64,000 nt of DNA from NCBI RefSeq assembly GCF_021462225.1, contig NC_061794.1, forward strand, positions 18,865,784 to 18,929,783, written 5' to 3'. Of the stretch, positions 24,027 through 33,552 are shown piece after piece. Below the pieces are notes generated by a model. The model saw only the letters and a program-made list of their open reading frames with translations. It did not search any database and had not been told where the DNA came from. A program made the translations under genes and the position numbers. This stretch comes from Girardinichthys multiradiatus. Lineage: Eukaryota > Chordata > Actinopteri > Cyprinodontiformes > Goodeidae. Positions within the stretch are counted from its first letter, which is position 1; each line of letters starts with the position of its first letter.

Positions 24027-24630
24027 ATGTTCCTTATGTGGATTTTGGTGGCTAGGACCCAAACACAAAATGTGACTACATTTGGTAGCACCTACGGATC
24101 TGATAAATATAGGGCTAGATGTGAGACCCCTGCGCTGCAGAGATCAACTGACCCCTGTATTGAACAATATGGAGGTGTTGAGTTAAATTACACCCTAGGC
24201 AGTTCAGTGACGTTTCAATTTGATCTTTGTGATGTGATAGATTATGGAGACAGATATTCAGCTTGGAGAGGATATGATATCTTCATGTGCCATTTCTGGT
24301 GGGGTGCTCCTTACGGGGGCCAGTGGTGTCCCAGGTGGAGTTATGTGGGCTAGAATACGGGACCAGGAGGATATACAACACCATTATCAGGAGAATTGAA
24401 ACAATTACAAAATATCGGGTTGGTGCGGGGAAAACTGACCTCACCTTCAATCCCAGAGTCCCATATTAAAGTGAACCCCTTGCTTCTCAACGTTGAGAAT
24501 CTTAAAGAGAATGTATTTTACTGTGGCAAGTATCCTTTAAACAATTGTCAAAAAAGAGAGATAAAGGATTTTATCTTATCTTGTTGTGAGCGTTGATGTT
24601 TCGGGCAAGGATCGTAAGGGGCTTACATAT
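24027..24630 (+). pseudogene. env: Provirus env, surface subunit, first part
   Basis: Opens with an ATG at 24,027 and a short hydrophobic leader, then a cysteine- and tryptophan-rich stretch to 24,352. The same theme goes on in other frames to about 24,600, with stops. The fold-back element at 24,631 cuts the gene. The env call rests on its position after integrase and on the transmembrane-subunit features at 30.8-31.1 kb. Confidence 0.65.
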
Positions 24631-25437
24631 GGAGATAAATTGGGGCCATAAAATTTGTTCAGACGAAAACAATTTGAACCTGAAAAATAAAAGTTTGTTC
24701 AAAAGAAAAAAAATTTAACGTGAAAAATAAAAGTTTATTCAAAAGAAAAACATTTGAACCTGAAAAATTATTTTGAACCTCTCCCCAAAAAATGTGAAAA
24801 CTGGAAAAAAAAGTTTTGCAACTGAAAAAAAAAACTGATCTGAAACTGGAAAAAATAATTTCAAAACTACTTTTCAGATTCAAGTTTTTTTTTTCAAACT
24901 TGCAGATTTTTTTTTGGCTTCAAACTTTTGGCCCTGTTTTGGCGTGGGGGGCGGGGCCTCAGATCACGGGGGTGAGGAATCATGACTGACAGCTCAACAC
25001 AGCAGCTGAACAACATATTCCCAGCTGTTGCATTCAGGGACCGTGGGAACTGGGATTATCTGTAATACATCATCAATATTCTATATATATGTGATTGGTT
25101 TTGAATGATAACATGCTTCATTGATAGAAACAGCTTACGTGAATATACGACGCGCATCTCAGAGGAGAAAATATGATCTTGACAGATATACACAGCATTT
25201 TAAGTTCGTGTTGGAGATTTCCCATGCTCTCAACATAAAGCAAACGAATCGCTAAGCGGCGGGAATGAAACCAGATGTAAAACGAGCCGGTATTTTCCAA
25301 ATACCCCTGCATAATTAAGCCAGGGCTTTTTTTCTGATCTCCACTCTTCATTGTCCGCTCAGCTGTTCATTTGTTACAGATCAGCTGTTCGCCAGCACGC
25401 ATCAGAGCTTATCTGCCTGACTGGAGCAGAGGAGAGG

Positions 25438-26502
25438 TTTGTCCGAGCTGCCGCACCCTATTGGCGGTCAGACCTCTCGGGAGTCTCTCGAGTCCTTGGT
25501 GTCCTCAGTGATTATCAGTAGACTATGTGTCACCATTGTGGTGTCTATCTGGTAGGTTGTGTAGTAGCTGGTGTCCATCCTTAATCTAAGTGTGCTGTGG
25601 CTTTCTAATCAAACCAGTTACAGCCTGCTCCACCATCAAACCCAGTGCCCCAGCCACAGGTCATTCATGGGAAACCTTGGGCCATTTATCTGTCACAGTC
25701 TGTTGTTCAACTTGCCTGCTACTAACGTTCTCTCACCCCTAAGAGGCGCTGGAGCTGCAGACCGGAGTTTTGACAGGTGTACGTCGTTGCTTCATCAGCT
25801 AGAGGACTATATGAGGGTGGTTCGCTGGCTTTTCTACGCCTGAGTGTTTTGCCTACCGTGGTAGTGTTTACCTGACCAGCATCTTCTGAATTCTGGAAGC
25901 TCCACTTGTTTTTTTGAGCCTTGATTAACTATCTGTCTCTTCCCTTCGTCATAGGCTGTTCACGCCAAACTGGGTTTCCCCCTCCTGAACTCACCTCCCA
26001 TCAAGATTGGAATCTGCTGCATCTAGCAGCCGCTCTTGCGAGTCCTCCAGCCGAAAGCGCAACCTGTCCACCCACCTTGCTACCTGGAACATCAGAGAAC
26101 TCCAACCGTTTCCGCGCAGGCTCACACCCCAGACTTGAACTGGCTCTTTCCCCCTGGCGGATCGATTGCCTCCCGAAAAGTGAGCATAGATCTTTGCTTG
26201 AATTATCCAATCTGTTCCTCCGCTCACCTCTGTTCTTCTCTTACAGCCTGACTCCTGATCACTCTGCTCACCTCGTTCCTAAGACTGAAAAGAAATAAAA
26301 ACTTTAAATTTACTCTTCTCTGTCTGAGTGTCCTCTGCATGTGGGTCAAGTCGGCCTTAAAAACTATGACGGTATCTTTGAAATGTGTGTCGATGAGCAT
26401 TCTTGTCCTATTCTAACAAAAAGGAAACATTAGAACTTATATCATTATGGTATAAGTGGGAAAAACAGCTATGAGTCAGATTAATAAAGGTTATCCCTAA
26501 CA
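25438..26502 (-). repeat. Reversed, incomplete LTR of the same provirus family, holding another LTR
   Basis: Read on the minus strand it begins TGTTAGGGATAACC and matches the 5' LTR at 13,156 onward. The match stops at about 26,377, resumes at 25,690 after the insertion 25,691-26,371, and runs on to about 25,490. It then skips about 230 bp present in the 5' LTR (13,483-13,708) and ends with the GCTCGGACAAA block near 25,438. The last about 270 bp of the LTR are missing. It lies inside the fold-back element, in opposite orientation to the host provirus. Confidence 0.85.
25691..26371 (+). mobile_element. Solo LTR (681 bp) inside the reversed LTR
   Basis: Begins TGTCACAG and ends CTATGACG (the final CA has become CG). 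It is flanked by TTATC (25,686-25,690) and GTATC (26,372-26,376), a 5-bp duplication with one change; the other LTR copies read TTATC at this spot, so the right side mutated. AATAAA near 26,295 lies about 75 bases before the end, as in the solo LTR at 11,591, and the termini are of the same TGTCA...TGACA class. There is no coding capacity. Confidence 0.78.
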
Positions 26503-26990
26503 GGTTGATATGGCAATGTTTAGGGCACAATGGTCCAGCAAAGTATCAGCGCCCCAGAAACTGTCGCCTCTTGCGTACTTGATGTTGCGCTCGCCCTGCG
26601 TCTGTGCAGGGTGGTGAGCCGGTAGTTCAGCTCGTGGGCCGGTGGCTCTCTGCTGGATGCCAGACACAAACTGAGATTTATTTATATATATATATAAAAC
26701 GGTGGTGAAGTGAACCACCGTCCCACTAAGCCAGCGGTCTACCGGAGATTTCCCTGGTTGACCAGTATGCCAGTTTGCCCCTGGCTGTGAAAATACCGGC
26801 TCGTTTTGCATATGCTTAGTCTGGTGGTTCTTTTGCTTGATGTTGAGAGCATGGAAAATCTCCAACATGGACTTAAAATGCTGTGCAAATCTGTCAAGAT
26901 CATATTTTCTCCTCTGAGATGCGCATCATGTATTCACGTAAGCTGCCTCTATCGGTGAAGCATGTTATCTTTCAAAACCAATCACATATA

Positions 26991-28525
26991 CAGGTCCTTC
27001 TCAAAAAATTAGCATATTGTGATAAAGTTCATTATTTTCTATAATGTAATGATGAAAATTTAATATTCATATATTTTAGATTCATTGCACATTAACTGAA
27101 ATATTTCAGGTTCTTTATTGTCTTAATATGGATGATTTTGGCATACAGCTCATGAAAACCCAAAATTCATATCTCACAAAATTAGCATATTTCATCCGAC
27201 CAATAAAAGAAAAGTGTTTTTAATACAAAAAACGTCAACCTTCAAATAATCATGTACAGTTATGCACTCAATACTTGGTCGGGAATCCTTTTGCAGAAAT
27301 GACTGCTTCAATGCAGCGTGGCATGGAGGCAATCAGCCTGTGGCACTGCTGAGGTCTTATGGAGGCCCATAATGCTTCGATAGCGGCCTTTAGCTCATCC
27401 AGAGTGTTGGGTCTTGAGTCTCTCAACGTTGTCTTCACAATATCCCACAGATTCTCTATGGGGTTCAGGTCAGGAGAGTTGGCAGGCCAATTGAGCACAG
27501 TGATACCATGGTCAGTAAACCATTTACCAGTGGTTTTGGCACTGTGAGCAGGTGCCAGGTCGTGCTAAAAAATGAAATCTTCATCTCCATAAAGCTTTTC
27601 AGCAGATGGAAGCATGAAGTGCTCCAAAATCTCCTGATAGCTAGCTGCATTGACCCTGCCCTTGATAAAACACAGTGGACCAACACCAGCAGCTGACACG
27701 GCACCCCAGACCATTACTGACTGTGGGTACTTGACACTGGACTTCTGGCATTTTGGCATTTCCTTCTCCCCAGTCTTCCTCCAGAATTTGCTTTCATCCG
27801 AAAAAAGTACTTTGGACCACTGAGCAACAGTCCAGTGCTGCTTCTCTGTAGCCCAGGTCTGGGGAATGCGGCACCTGTAGCCCATTTCCTGCACACGCCT
27901 GTGCACGGTGGCTCTGGATGTTTCTACTCCAGACTCAGTCCACTGCTTCCGCAGGTCCCCCAAGGTCTGGAATCGGCCCTTGTCCACAATCTTCCTCAGG
28001 TTCCGGTCACCTCTTCTCGTTGTGCAGCGTTTTCTGCCACACTTTTTCCTTCCCACAGACTTCCCACTGAGGTGCCTTGATACAGCACTCTGGGAACAGC
28101 CTATTCATTCAGAAATTTCTTTCTGTGTCTTACCCCCTTGCTTGAGGGTGTCAATAGTGGCCTTCTGGACAGCAGTCAGGTCGGCAGTCTTACCCATGAT
28201 TGGGGTTTTGAGTGATGAACCAGGCTGGGAGTTTTAAAGGCCTCAGGAATCTTTTGCAGGTGTTTAGAGTTAACTCGTTGATTCAGATGATTAGGTTCAT
28301 AGCTCATTTAGAGACCCTTTTAATGATATGCTAATTTTGTGAGATAGGAATTTTGGGTTTTCATGAGCTGTATGCCAAAATAATCCGTATTAAGACAATA
28401 AAAGACCTGAAATATTTAAGTTAGTGTGCAATGAATCTAAAATATATGAATGTTAAATTTTCATCATGACATTATGGAAAATAATGAACTTTATCACAAT
28501 ATGCTAATTTTTTTAGAAGGACCTG
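26991..28525 (-). mobile_element. Tc1/mariner transposon with about 0.2-kb inverted repeats
   Basis: 1535 bp between TA dinucleotides (26,989-26,990 and 28,526-28,527), the Tc1/mariner target duplication. The ends CAGGTCCTTCT...AGAAGGACCTG are inverted, and the inverted repeats run about 205 bp with a low number of mismatches, including the repeated AAATTAGCATATTGTGATAAAG and AAACCCAAAATTC blocks. It sits inside the right arm of the fold-back element and clearly interrupts it. It carries a transposase gene in minus orientation. Confidence 0.93.
27268..28197 (-). pseudogene. Tc1 transposase, two in-frame stops
   Basis: DDE-type cut-and-paste transposase. From the ATG at 28,197 the frame reads MGKTADLTAVQK, an N-terminal helix-turn-helix pair (CSQSAVSRH and the ATVHRRVQEMGY region), then FSDESKF (first catalytic Asp), the HDLAPAHSAK block (second Asp), and SPDLNPIENLW (third acidic residue), ending FPTKY. 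A TGA near 28,104 and a TAG directly before HDLAPAH are the only visible breaks. Total about 309 codons, near the family's usual 340. The copy is therefore young but inactive. Confidence 0.9.
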
Positions 28526-28944
28526 TATATAGAATATCGATGATGTATTACAGATAATCCCAGTTCCCACTGTCCCTGAATGCAACAGCTGGGAATATGT
28601 TGTCCAGCTGCTGTGTTGAGCTGTCAGTCATGATTCCTCACCCCCGTGATCTGAGGCACCGCCCCCCACGCCAAAACAGGGCCAAAAGTTTGAAGCCAAA
28701 AAAAAAATCTGCAAGTTCGAAAAAAAAAAACTTGAATCTGAAAAGTAGTTTTGAACTTATTTTTTCCAGTTTCAGATCAGTTTTTTGTTTCAGTTGCAAA
28801 ACTTTTTTTCCAGTTTTCACATTTTTTGGGAGGATGTTCAAAATAATTTTTCAGGTTCAATTTTTTTTCTTTTGAACAAACCTTTTATTTTTCAGGTTCA
28901 AATTGTTTTCGTTTGAACAAACGTTATGGCCCCAATTTAGCTCC

Positions 28945-29757
28945 ATACTTATACGATTTAACTTAGTTGACCCACCTCAGCATAAAATGTTTTCTGCAGA
29001 ACCCAAACAAGTGGGCCCAGTCCAGGCCTATGACATCGCTAAAATTTCACATCCAAAACAACTGCAATTGGAGACAGGATACTCCCAGGTGAACGCCTGG
29101 TACAGGAAGCAGCATACAAGGCAAAAAAGGGAAATTGTATAGTATGTGCCCAGGTGAGACCCAACTTAATCCTCGTCGAAACAGCTTTTGAATATACCAA
29201 CAATGGATCCAGTTCAGCATCAAATACCAGTGATATCGATTGCTTGCTCCAGGTAATGTCTCAAGATAATTTAGACTCAAAGTGTGTGGGCTGGGATTAG
29301 ATATATCCAGTCGCCCCGCAAAATGCCACGCCCCCTGTCTTCCAGCCCACCATGCTAACCAAGGCGACCTGCTTCAACAATGGAAATGATGCTGTGGGGC
29401 ATTTCAATGTAGGCTGATTGCCCGGGAAGGTGACTGCAAGTAAACGTCTGGTCAGTAGAGCTGATGTGTGGTGGTATTGTAGGGGAAAAATACTGAAGGG
29501 CTGGCTGCCTGCTGCTCTCTCCCATTCAGATCATCCCTGAGGTTGATTGGCCCACTTCCTCAGGGGGAGTTTTTCACAGGCATGTTAACAAGCACTCCGC
29601 TGGACCGTTCACTGACTCCCCTGTATGGATTGATTCGATAGGCTTACCTCGAGGTGTCCCAGATGGGTATAAATTAGTCAACCAAATGGCAGCAGGTTTT
29701 GAATCAATATTTATTTGGATAATCCCCAATAAAAATGTGGATCGTATAAATTATGTA
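28945..29757 (+). pseudogene. env: Provirus env, end of surface and start of transmembrane subunit
   Basis: Env resumes after the fold-back element. Fragments in different frames include 28,987-29,139 with a basic segment near its end (RQKREI, resembling a cleavage site but too early to call), and a segment near 29,640-29,750. Stops and frameshifts are frequent. The gene is cut at 29,757 by a Tc1, and the env sequence between the two sides of that Tc1 is missing. Confidence 0.55.
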
Positions 29758-30752
29758 CAGGGGTTGGACAATGAAACTGAAACACCTGTCATTTTAGTGT
29801 GGGAGGTTTCATGGCTAAATTGGACCAGCCTGGTAGCCAGTCTTCATTGATTGCACATTGCACCAGTAAGAGCAGAGTGTGAAGGTTCAATTAGCAGGTT
29901 AAGAGCACAGTTTTGCTCAAAATATTGAAATGCACACAACATTATGGGTGACATACCAGAGTTCAAAAGAGGACAAATTGTTGGTGCACGTCTTGCTGGC
30001 ACATCTGTGACCAAGACAGCAAGTCTTTGTGATGTATCAAGAGCCACGGTATCCAGGGTAATGTCAGCATACCACCAAGAAGGATGAACCACATCCAACA
30101 GGATTAACTGTGGACGCAAGAGGAAGCTGTCTGAAAGGGATGTTCGGGTGCTAACCCGGATTGTATCCAAAAAACATAAAACCACGGCTGCCCAAATCAC
30201 GGCAGAATTAAATGTGCACCTCAACTCTCCTGTTTCCACCAAAACTGTCCGTCGGGAGCTCCACAGGGTCAATATACACGGCCGGGCTGCTATAGCCAAA
30301 CCTTTGGTCACTCATGCCAATGCCAAACATCGGTTTCAATGGTGCAAGGAGAGCAAATCTTGGGCTGTGGACAATGTGAAACATGTATTGTTCTCTGATG
30401 AGTCCACCTTTACTGTTTTCCCCACATCCAGGAGAGTTACGCTGTGGAGAAGCCCCAAAGAAGTGTACCACCCAAACTGTTGCATGTCCAGTGTGAAGCA
30501 TGGGGGTGCATCAGTGATGGTTTGGGCTGCCATATCATGGCATTCCCTTGGCCCAATACTTGTGCTAGATGGGCGCGTCACTGCCAAGGACTACCGAACC
30601 ATTCTTGAGGACCATGTGCATCCAATGGTTCAAACATTGTATCCTGAAGGCGGTGCCATGTATCAGGATGACAACGCACCAATACACACAGCAAGACTGG
30701 TGAAAGATTGGTTTGATGAACATGAAAGTGAAGTTGAACATCTCCCATGGCC
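29758..30752 (+). mobile_element. Tc1 transposon, 3' truncated, with transposase pseudogene
   Basis: Starts CAGGGGTTGGACAATG directly after TA (29,756-29,757). Transposase frame from ATG 29,944: GDIPEFKRGQ, helix-turn-helix, a TGA at 30,085-30,087 (after the YHQEG segment; a CGA to TGA change at a CpG would explain it), then open from 30,148 to the cut. Catalytic features FSDEST (first Asp), YQDDNAPIH (second Asp); the last block, DLNPIE-like, and the right inverted repeat are lost because homology stops within HLPWP at about 30,752. This is a different Tc1 family from the one at 26,991. Confidence 0.88.
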
Positions 30753-31146
30753 TGGACATGGTCCTAGTGAAAGAGGGAGGGTGTGTAGTCTTATTGGAGA
30801 GGCGTGTTGTTCTTTCATCCCAAACAATACAGCACCTGATGGATCTCTGACGAAGGCCCTAAAAGGATTACAGACGCTATCCATCGAATTAAAATCGCAC
30901 TCAGGAATACATGAACAATTCACAAACATGTTTGAGATGTGGTTTGGAAAATGGAGAAACCTACTGGTGAGTATATCCACCTCATTGACTGTTGTTCTGA
31001 GGATCACAGTTTGTGAATACTGTTGTGCACCGTGTATTCAAGCTCTCATCCTTAGGTGCGTGACTACAACCATGGACTCAGGGGGGATTGGGAGGGCCAA
31101 CCGTCTATCAGGTTCAGGGGTCGGGCCCCTCAAAGCAGGGGTGTGA
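30753..31146 (+). pseudogene. env: Provirus env, transmembrane subunit
   Basis: Contains a CX6CC motif (about 30,784-30,810), the cysteine pattern by which the transmembrane subunit of gamma-type and related retroviruses binds the surface subunit, then a heptad-rich part, a tryptophan-rich part (MWFGKW) and a hydrophobic membrane span with a cysteine cluster. The frame changes by one base near the left edge. The fusion-peptide and heptad-1 portion is missing because of the Tc1-associated deletion. This is a dead fragment. Confidence 0.8.
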
Positions 31147-31511
31147 GAAAGAGGGGGCCGTAATCAGGCTCGCAAGATTGACAGAGGATAACCCATAAGT
31201 GAAAAGGGGGCCCGCCGTCTGAGCCGATATCCTTTACAGTAATTTCTGTGACTTAATGAATAATGTTGACATGAAAGGAATCAGAATATTTGATTTAATG
31301 GTATGAATGATGTATCAGATAAGTTAATGACAGATTGATTTAGTAAAATTAATAAGTTAAGCACATGTCATGAATGAACCACGTGACAGCTGGAAGGAGA
31401 TTCCCTGGTCACATATAGGTTTAACAAACACATACAGGGTTGAATGATTGTTTGGGGGTTAATTGATCTAAATTAGTGAGGTGCCTTTAAATGACACCTC
31501 ATCAGTGGGGT
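31147..31511 (+). other. Provirus region between env and 3' LTR
   Basis: Contains a purine-rich AAAAGGGGGCCC at about 31,201 and GTGGGG just before the LTR, the usual place of a polypurine tract, but neither is clearly one. No ORF is supported. Confidence 0.5.
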
Positions 31512-31868
31512 TGTTAGGAATAACCTTTATTAATATGACTCATAGCTGTTTTCCCCATTTATACCATAGTGATATAAAGTATAAGTTCTAATGTTTCCCT
31601 TTTGTTAGAATAGGATAAGAATGCTCATCGACACACATTACAAGGATAAATGGCCCAAGGGTTGTCATGAATGACCTGTGGCTGGGGCACTGGGTTTGAT
31701 AGTGGAGCAGCCGGTATAACTGGTTTGATTAGAAAGCCACAGGACACTTAGATTAAGGATGGACACCTGCTACTACACAACCTAACAGATAAACTCCACA
31801 ATGATGACACAGAGTCTACTGATAATCACTGAGGGAGTGAAAATCCATTTCATTGGAGTGCCAGATAT
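31512..31868 (+). repeat. 3' LTR of the endogenous retrovirus, truncated
   Basis: Starts TGTTAGGAATAACC and follows the 5' LTR base by base with about two dozen differences up to CCAGATAT. There an unrelated repeat begins. The remaining about 530 bp of LTR were not found further right, so the end of the provirus is lost. Confidence 0.88.
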
Positions 31869-32255
31869 TCAAATTCAAAGATACTTTATTGATCCCCGAG
31901 GGGAAATTAGAATTCCAGTACAACCCATCCAAACATACATCATGACACAAGACAAGGCGGGGACAGGTCGCCGAGGCTTTGCTGCCCACTCACAGGCGCT
32001 GCCCTTGCTCGATGAGAAAAGAGACCACATTAGGTAAGTAGAGGGAAAAAAATCATATTTCACACTTTATCCTTAGCAGGATACAGTTTGAGATTGCAAA
32101 AAACCTCAGCACAAAGAAGCAACACGTATGCAAAACAACATCATGCCGGGATCGGTTAAGGCAGTGTAAGTGGGTGCATATGTTTATCTTGAGCATGTGT
32201 GTGTGTGCAAGTGAGTGTGTGCAAGTAAGTCCATGAAGCACTGTCACAGAAGTGT
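31869..32255 (-). repeat. LINE-type dispersed repeat, reversed
   Basis: Starts with TCAAATTCAAAGATACTTTATTGATCCCCGAGGGG..., whose reverse complement (GGGGATCAATAAAGTATC) is the typical 3' end of a dispersed fish LINE family. A related end is at 61,965. Its right boundary is set only roughly, near the TG-rich run. It cuts the 3' LTR. Confidence 0.6.
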
Positions 32256-32264
32256 TGGAAAACC

Positions 32265-32529
32265 ATTTCAGGTGACTACCTCTTGAAGCTCATCAACAGA
32301 ATGCCAAGAGTGTGCGGAGCAGTAATCAAAGCAAAAGGTGGCTACTTTGAAGAACCTAGAATATATGACATATTTTCAGTTGTTTCACACCTTTTTGTTC
32401 AGTATATAATTCCACATGTGTTAATTCATAGTATTGATGCCTTCAGTGTGAAGCTACAATATTCATAGTCATGAAAATAAAGACAACTCTTTAAATTAGA
32501 AGGTGTGTCCAAACTTTTGGTCTGTACTG
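32265..32529 (+). mobile_element. 3' remnant of a third Tc1 family
   Basis: The plus strand reads NRMPRVCGAVIKAKGGYF, the C-terminal end of a Tc1 transposase, followed by an A/T-rich region and the end GGTGTGTCCAAACTTTTGG TCTGTACTG typical of a Tc1 inverted repeat next to an AT-rich target. The rest of the element is missing. Confidence 0.65.
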
Positions 32530-33037
32530 CATATATACTCAAAACCTGAAAAATGTCAGATTTAGGAGGTAAAGTTTAAACATTATAAGCAAAAGTGTGT
32601 TTAGCTAAAAGGAATTTACATAATTAATAAGTCACAGTCAGGACTGCCCCGAGGTATGAGGCCACACGTAGAATTTGATTTAGGAGCCCAGTGAAAACCA
32701 TTTGCATGTTAAGATTCATCTAGAAACAGTTCGATATGTGCATGAACTTTGATCCTAGCACACGTACAGGCTGTAGACATTATTCAGTCAGTGCAAATAA
32801 ACAATGATTCTCTTAACAAAACAGTAAAAATATGAGCATCTTGTTCTGTAACAATATATTTATTTACCAATTCTATTAAATCTTTAAAAGAAATTAAGAA
32901 TTTAGTTTTCCTTTTTTTATGTTACTAAGTCAGCTTATTCCTGACTACAAAGGGGATGTTTTAAAATCGATACTCTTTGTGGAGGACCTAAGCAGTGACA
33001 TAGTTAACTTCTGCCTTGGATTGGCTTTGCTTATTAT
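32530..33037. other. Non-coding spacer
   Basis: AT-rich spacer, no feature seen. It ends at the palindrome. Confidence 0.5.
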
Positions 33038-33176
33038 GGAAGCCCATTTCCGCCATGAAAGAAAAAATAAAAGACCAGCAGGAAGTCATAATTTCGACTT
33101 TCAAAGACTTTGAAAGTCGAAATTATGACTTCCTGCTGGTCTTTTATTTTTTCTTTCATGGCGGAAATGGCCTTCC
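33038..33176. repeat. Near-perfect 139-bp palindrome (fold-back MITE)
   Basis: Two 69-bp arms meet at a single unpaired base (33,107). The arms differ at only one position near the outer end (GGAAGC against GGAAGG). The outer end is GGAAGCCCATTTCCGCC and the inner part reads ATTTCGACTTTCAAAG. Such a hairpin would extrude easily. The same outer sequence recurs at 7,738, which suggests a dispersed family rather than a local accident. No transposase ORF. Confidence 0.9.
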
Positions 33177-33552
33177 TTAGGTATAGTATTAGTTACTTCC
33201 TGAATTCATTTTTCAAATTAACAAGGGGATCTGAAGCTGTCAGTTTTTTTTTTCTGCTGCCCTGTGTTTCTTTGCACTTAATTATAAACTATATTGGGCA
33301 TGTTCAAACGCATACAATAGTGAAGGAAACACCAAAACAGTCCGGTCGGCTTTTCTGATTTTGCCATATTGCATGTTTTATATCATGCTATGCCTGTTAA
33401 GGTGGATAATTTTCTGCTCACCTCTGTAGAAAATATCTAAAACAAACTTTTAAAGCAAAACTCATTTAAAACATTTGCTAAATTTGGGAAACAAAACAAG
33501 ATATTTGAAAACTATAGAAATATTTCAGTCTTTATAAATAAAAGATGACTAC
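33177..33552. other. Non-coding spacer
   Basis: AT-rich spacer between the palindrome and the tas1r relic. Nothing recognised. Confidence 0.45.

Larger units (their letters stand above)
24631..28944. mobile_element. Fold-back element with about 0.6-kb inverted arms
   Basis: The outer ends GGAGATAAATTGGGGCC (24,631) and its near reverse complement (to 28,944) start two long inverted arms. Left arm about 24,631-25,290. Right arm about 26,795-26,990 plus 28,526-28,944, split by a Tc1. The arms agree in an outer A-rich part with repeated TTTGAACCTGAAAAAT units, a GTGAGGAATCATGACTGACA block, and an inner CAGAGGAGAAAATATGATC block; by eye identity is near 90%. Between the arms lie a reversed LTR (25,438-26,502) and about 290 bp of other sequence. 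No transposase is recognised, so the superfamily is unknown. Without the Tc1 the element is about 2.8 kb. A target duplication was not found. Confidence 0.8.
13156..31868 (+). mobile_element. Endogenous retrovirus, class I-like, dead and multiply interrupted
   Basis: Layout on the plus strand: 5' LTR (13,156-14,047), leader, gag, protease, reverse transcriptase, RNase H, integrase, env with a CX6CC transmembrane subunit, and a 3' LTR starting at 31,512 that is cut at about 31,868. The RT LPQG and YVDD motifs, an integrase with a C-terminal domain running to the start of env, and the env type fit a gamma/epsilon-retrovirus-like (ERV1) lineage; the clade is an inference. A LINE (16,321-19,264), a fold-back element (24,631-28,944) and a Tc1 (29,758-30,752) interrupt it. 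Frameshifts and stops occur in gag, pol and env, so no infectious product is possible. By eye the two LTRs differ at about two dozen of roughly 357 aligned bases, so it is not recent. Confidence 0.9.

Noticed and set aside
25921..26298. A plus-strand ORF of 125 codons
   Set aside because: It lies entirely within the U3/R part of the nested solo LTR and has no homology.
26497..26868. A minus-strand ORF of 123 codons in the fold-back interior, possible transposase
   Set aside because: No catalytic motif; part of it is arm sequence and part low-complexity TATA codons.
33038..33176. A microRNA precursor
   Set aside because: Arms too long and too perfectly paired with a one-base loop; better explained as a fold-back MITE.
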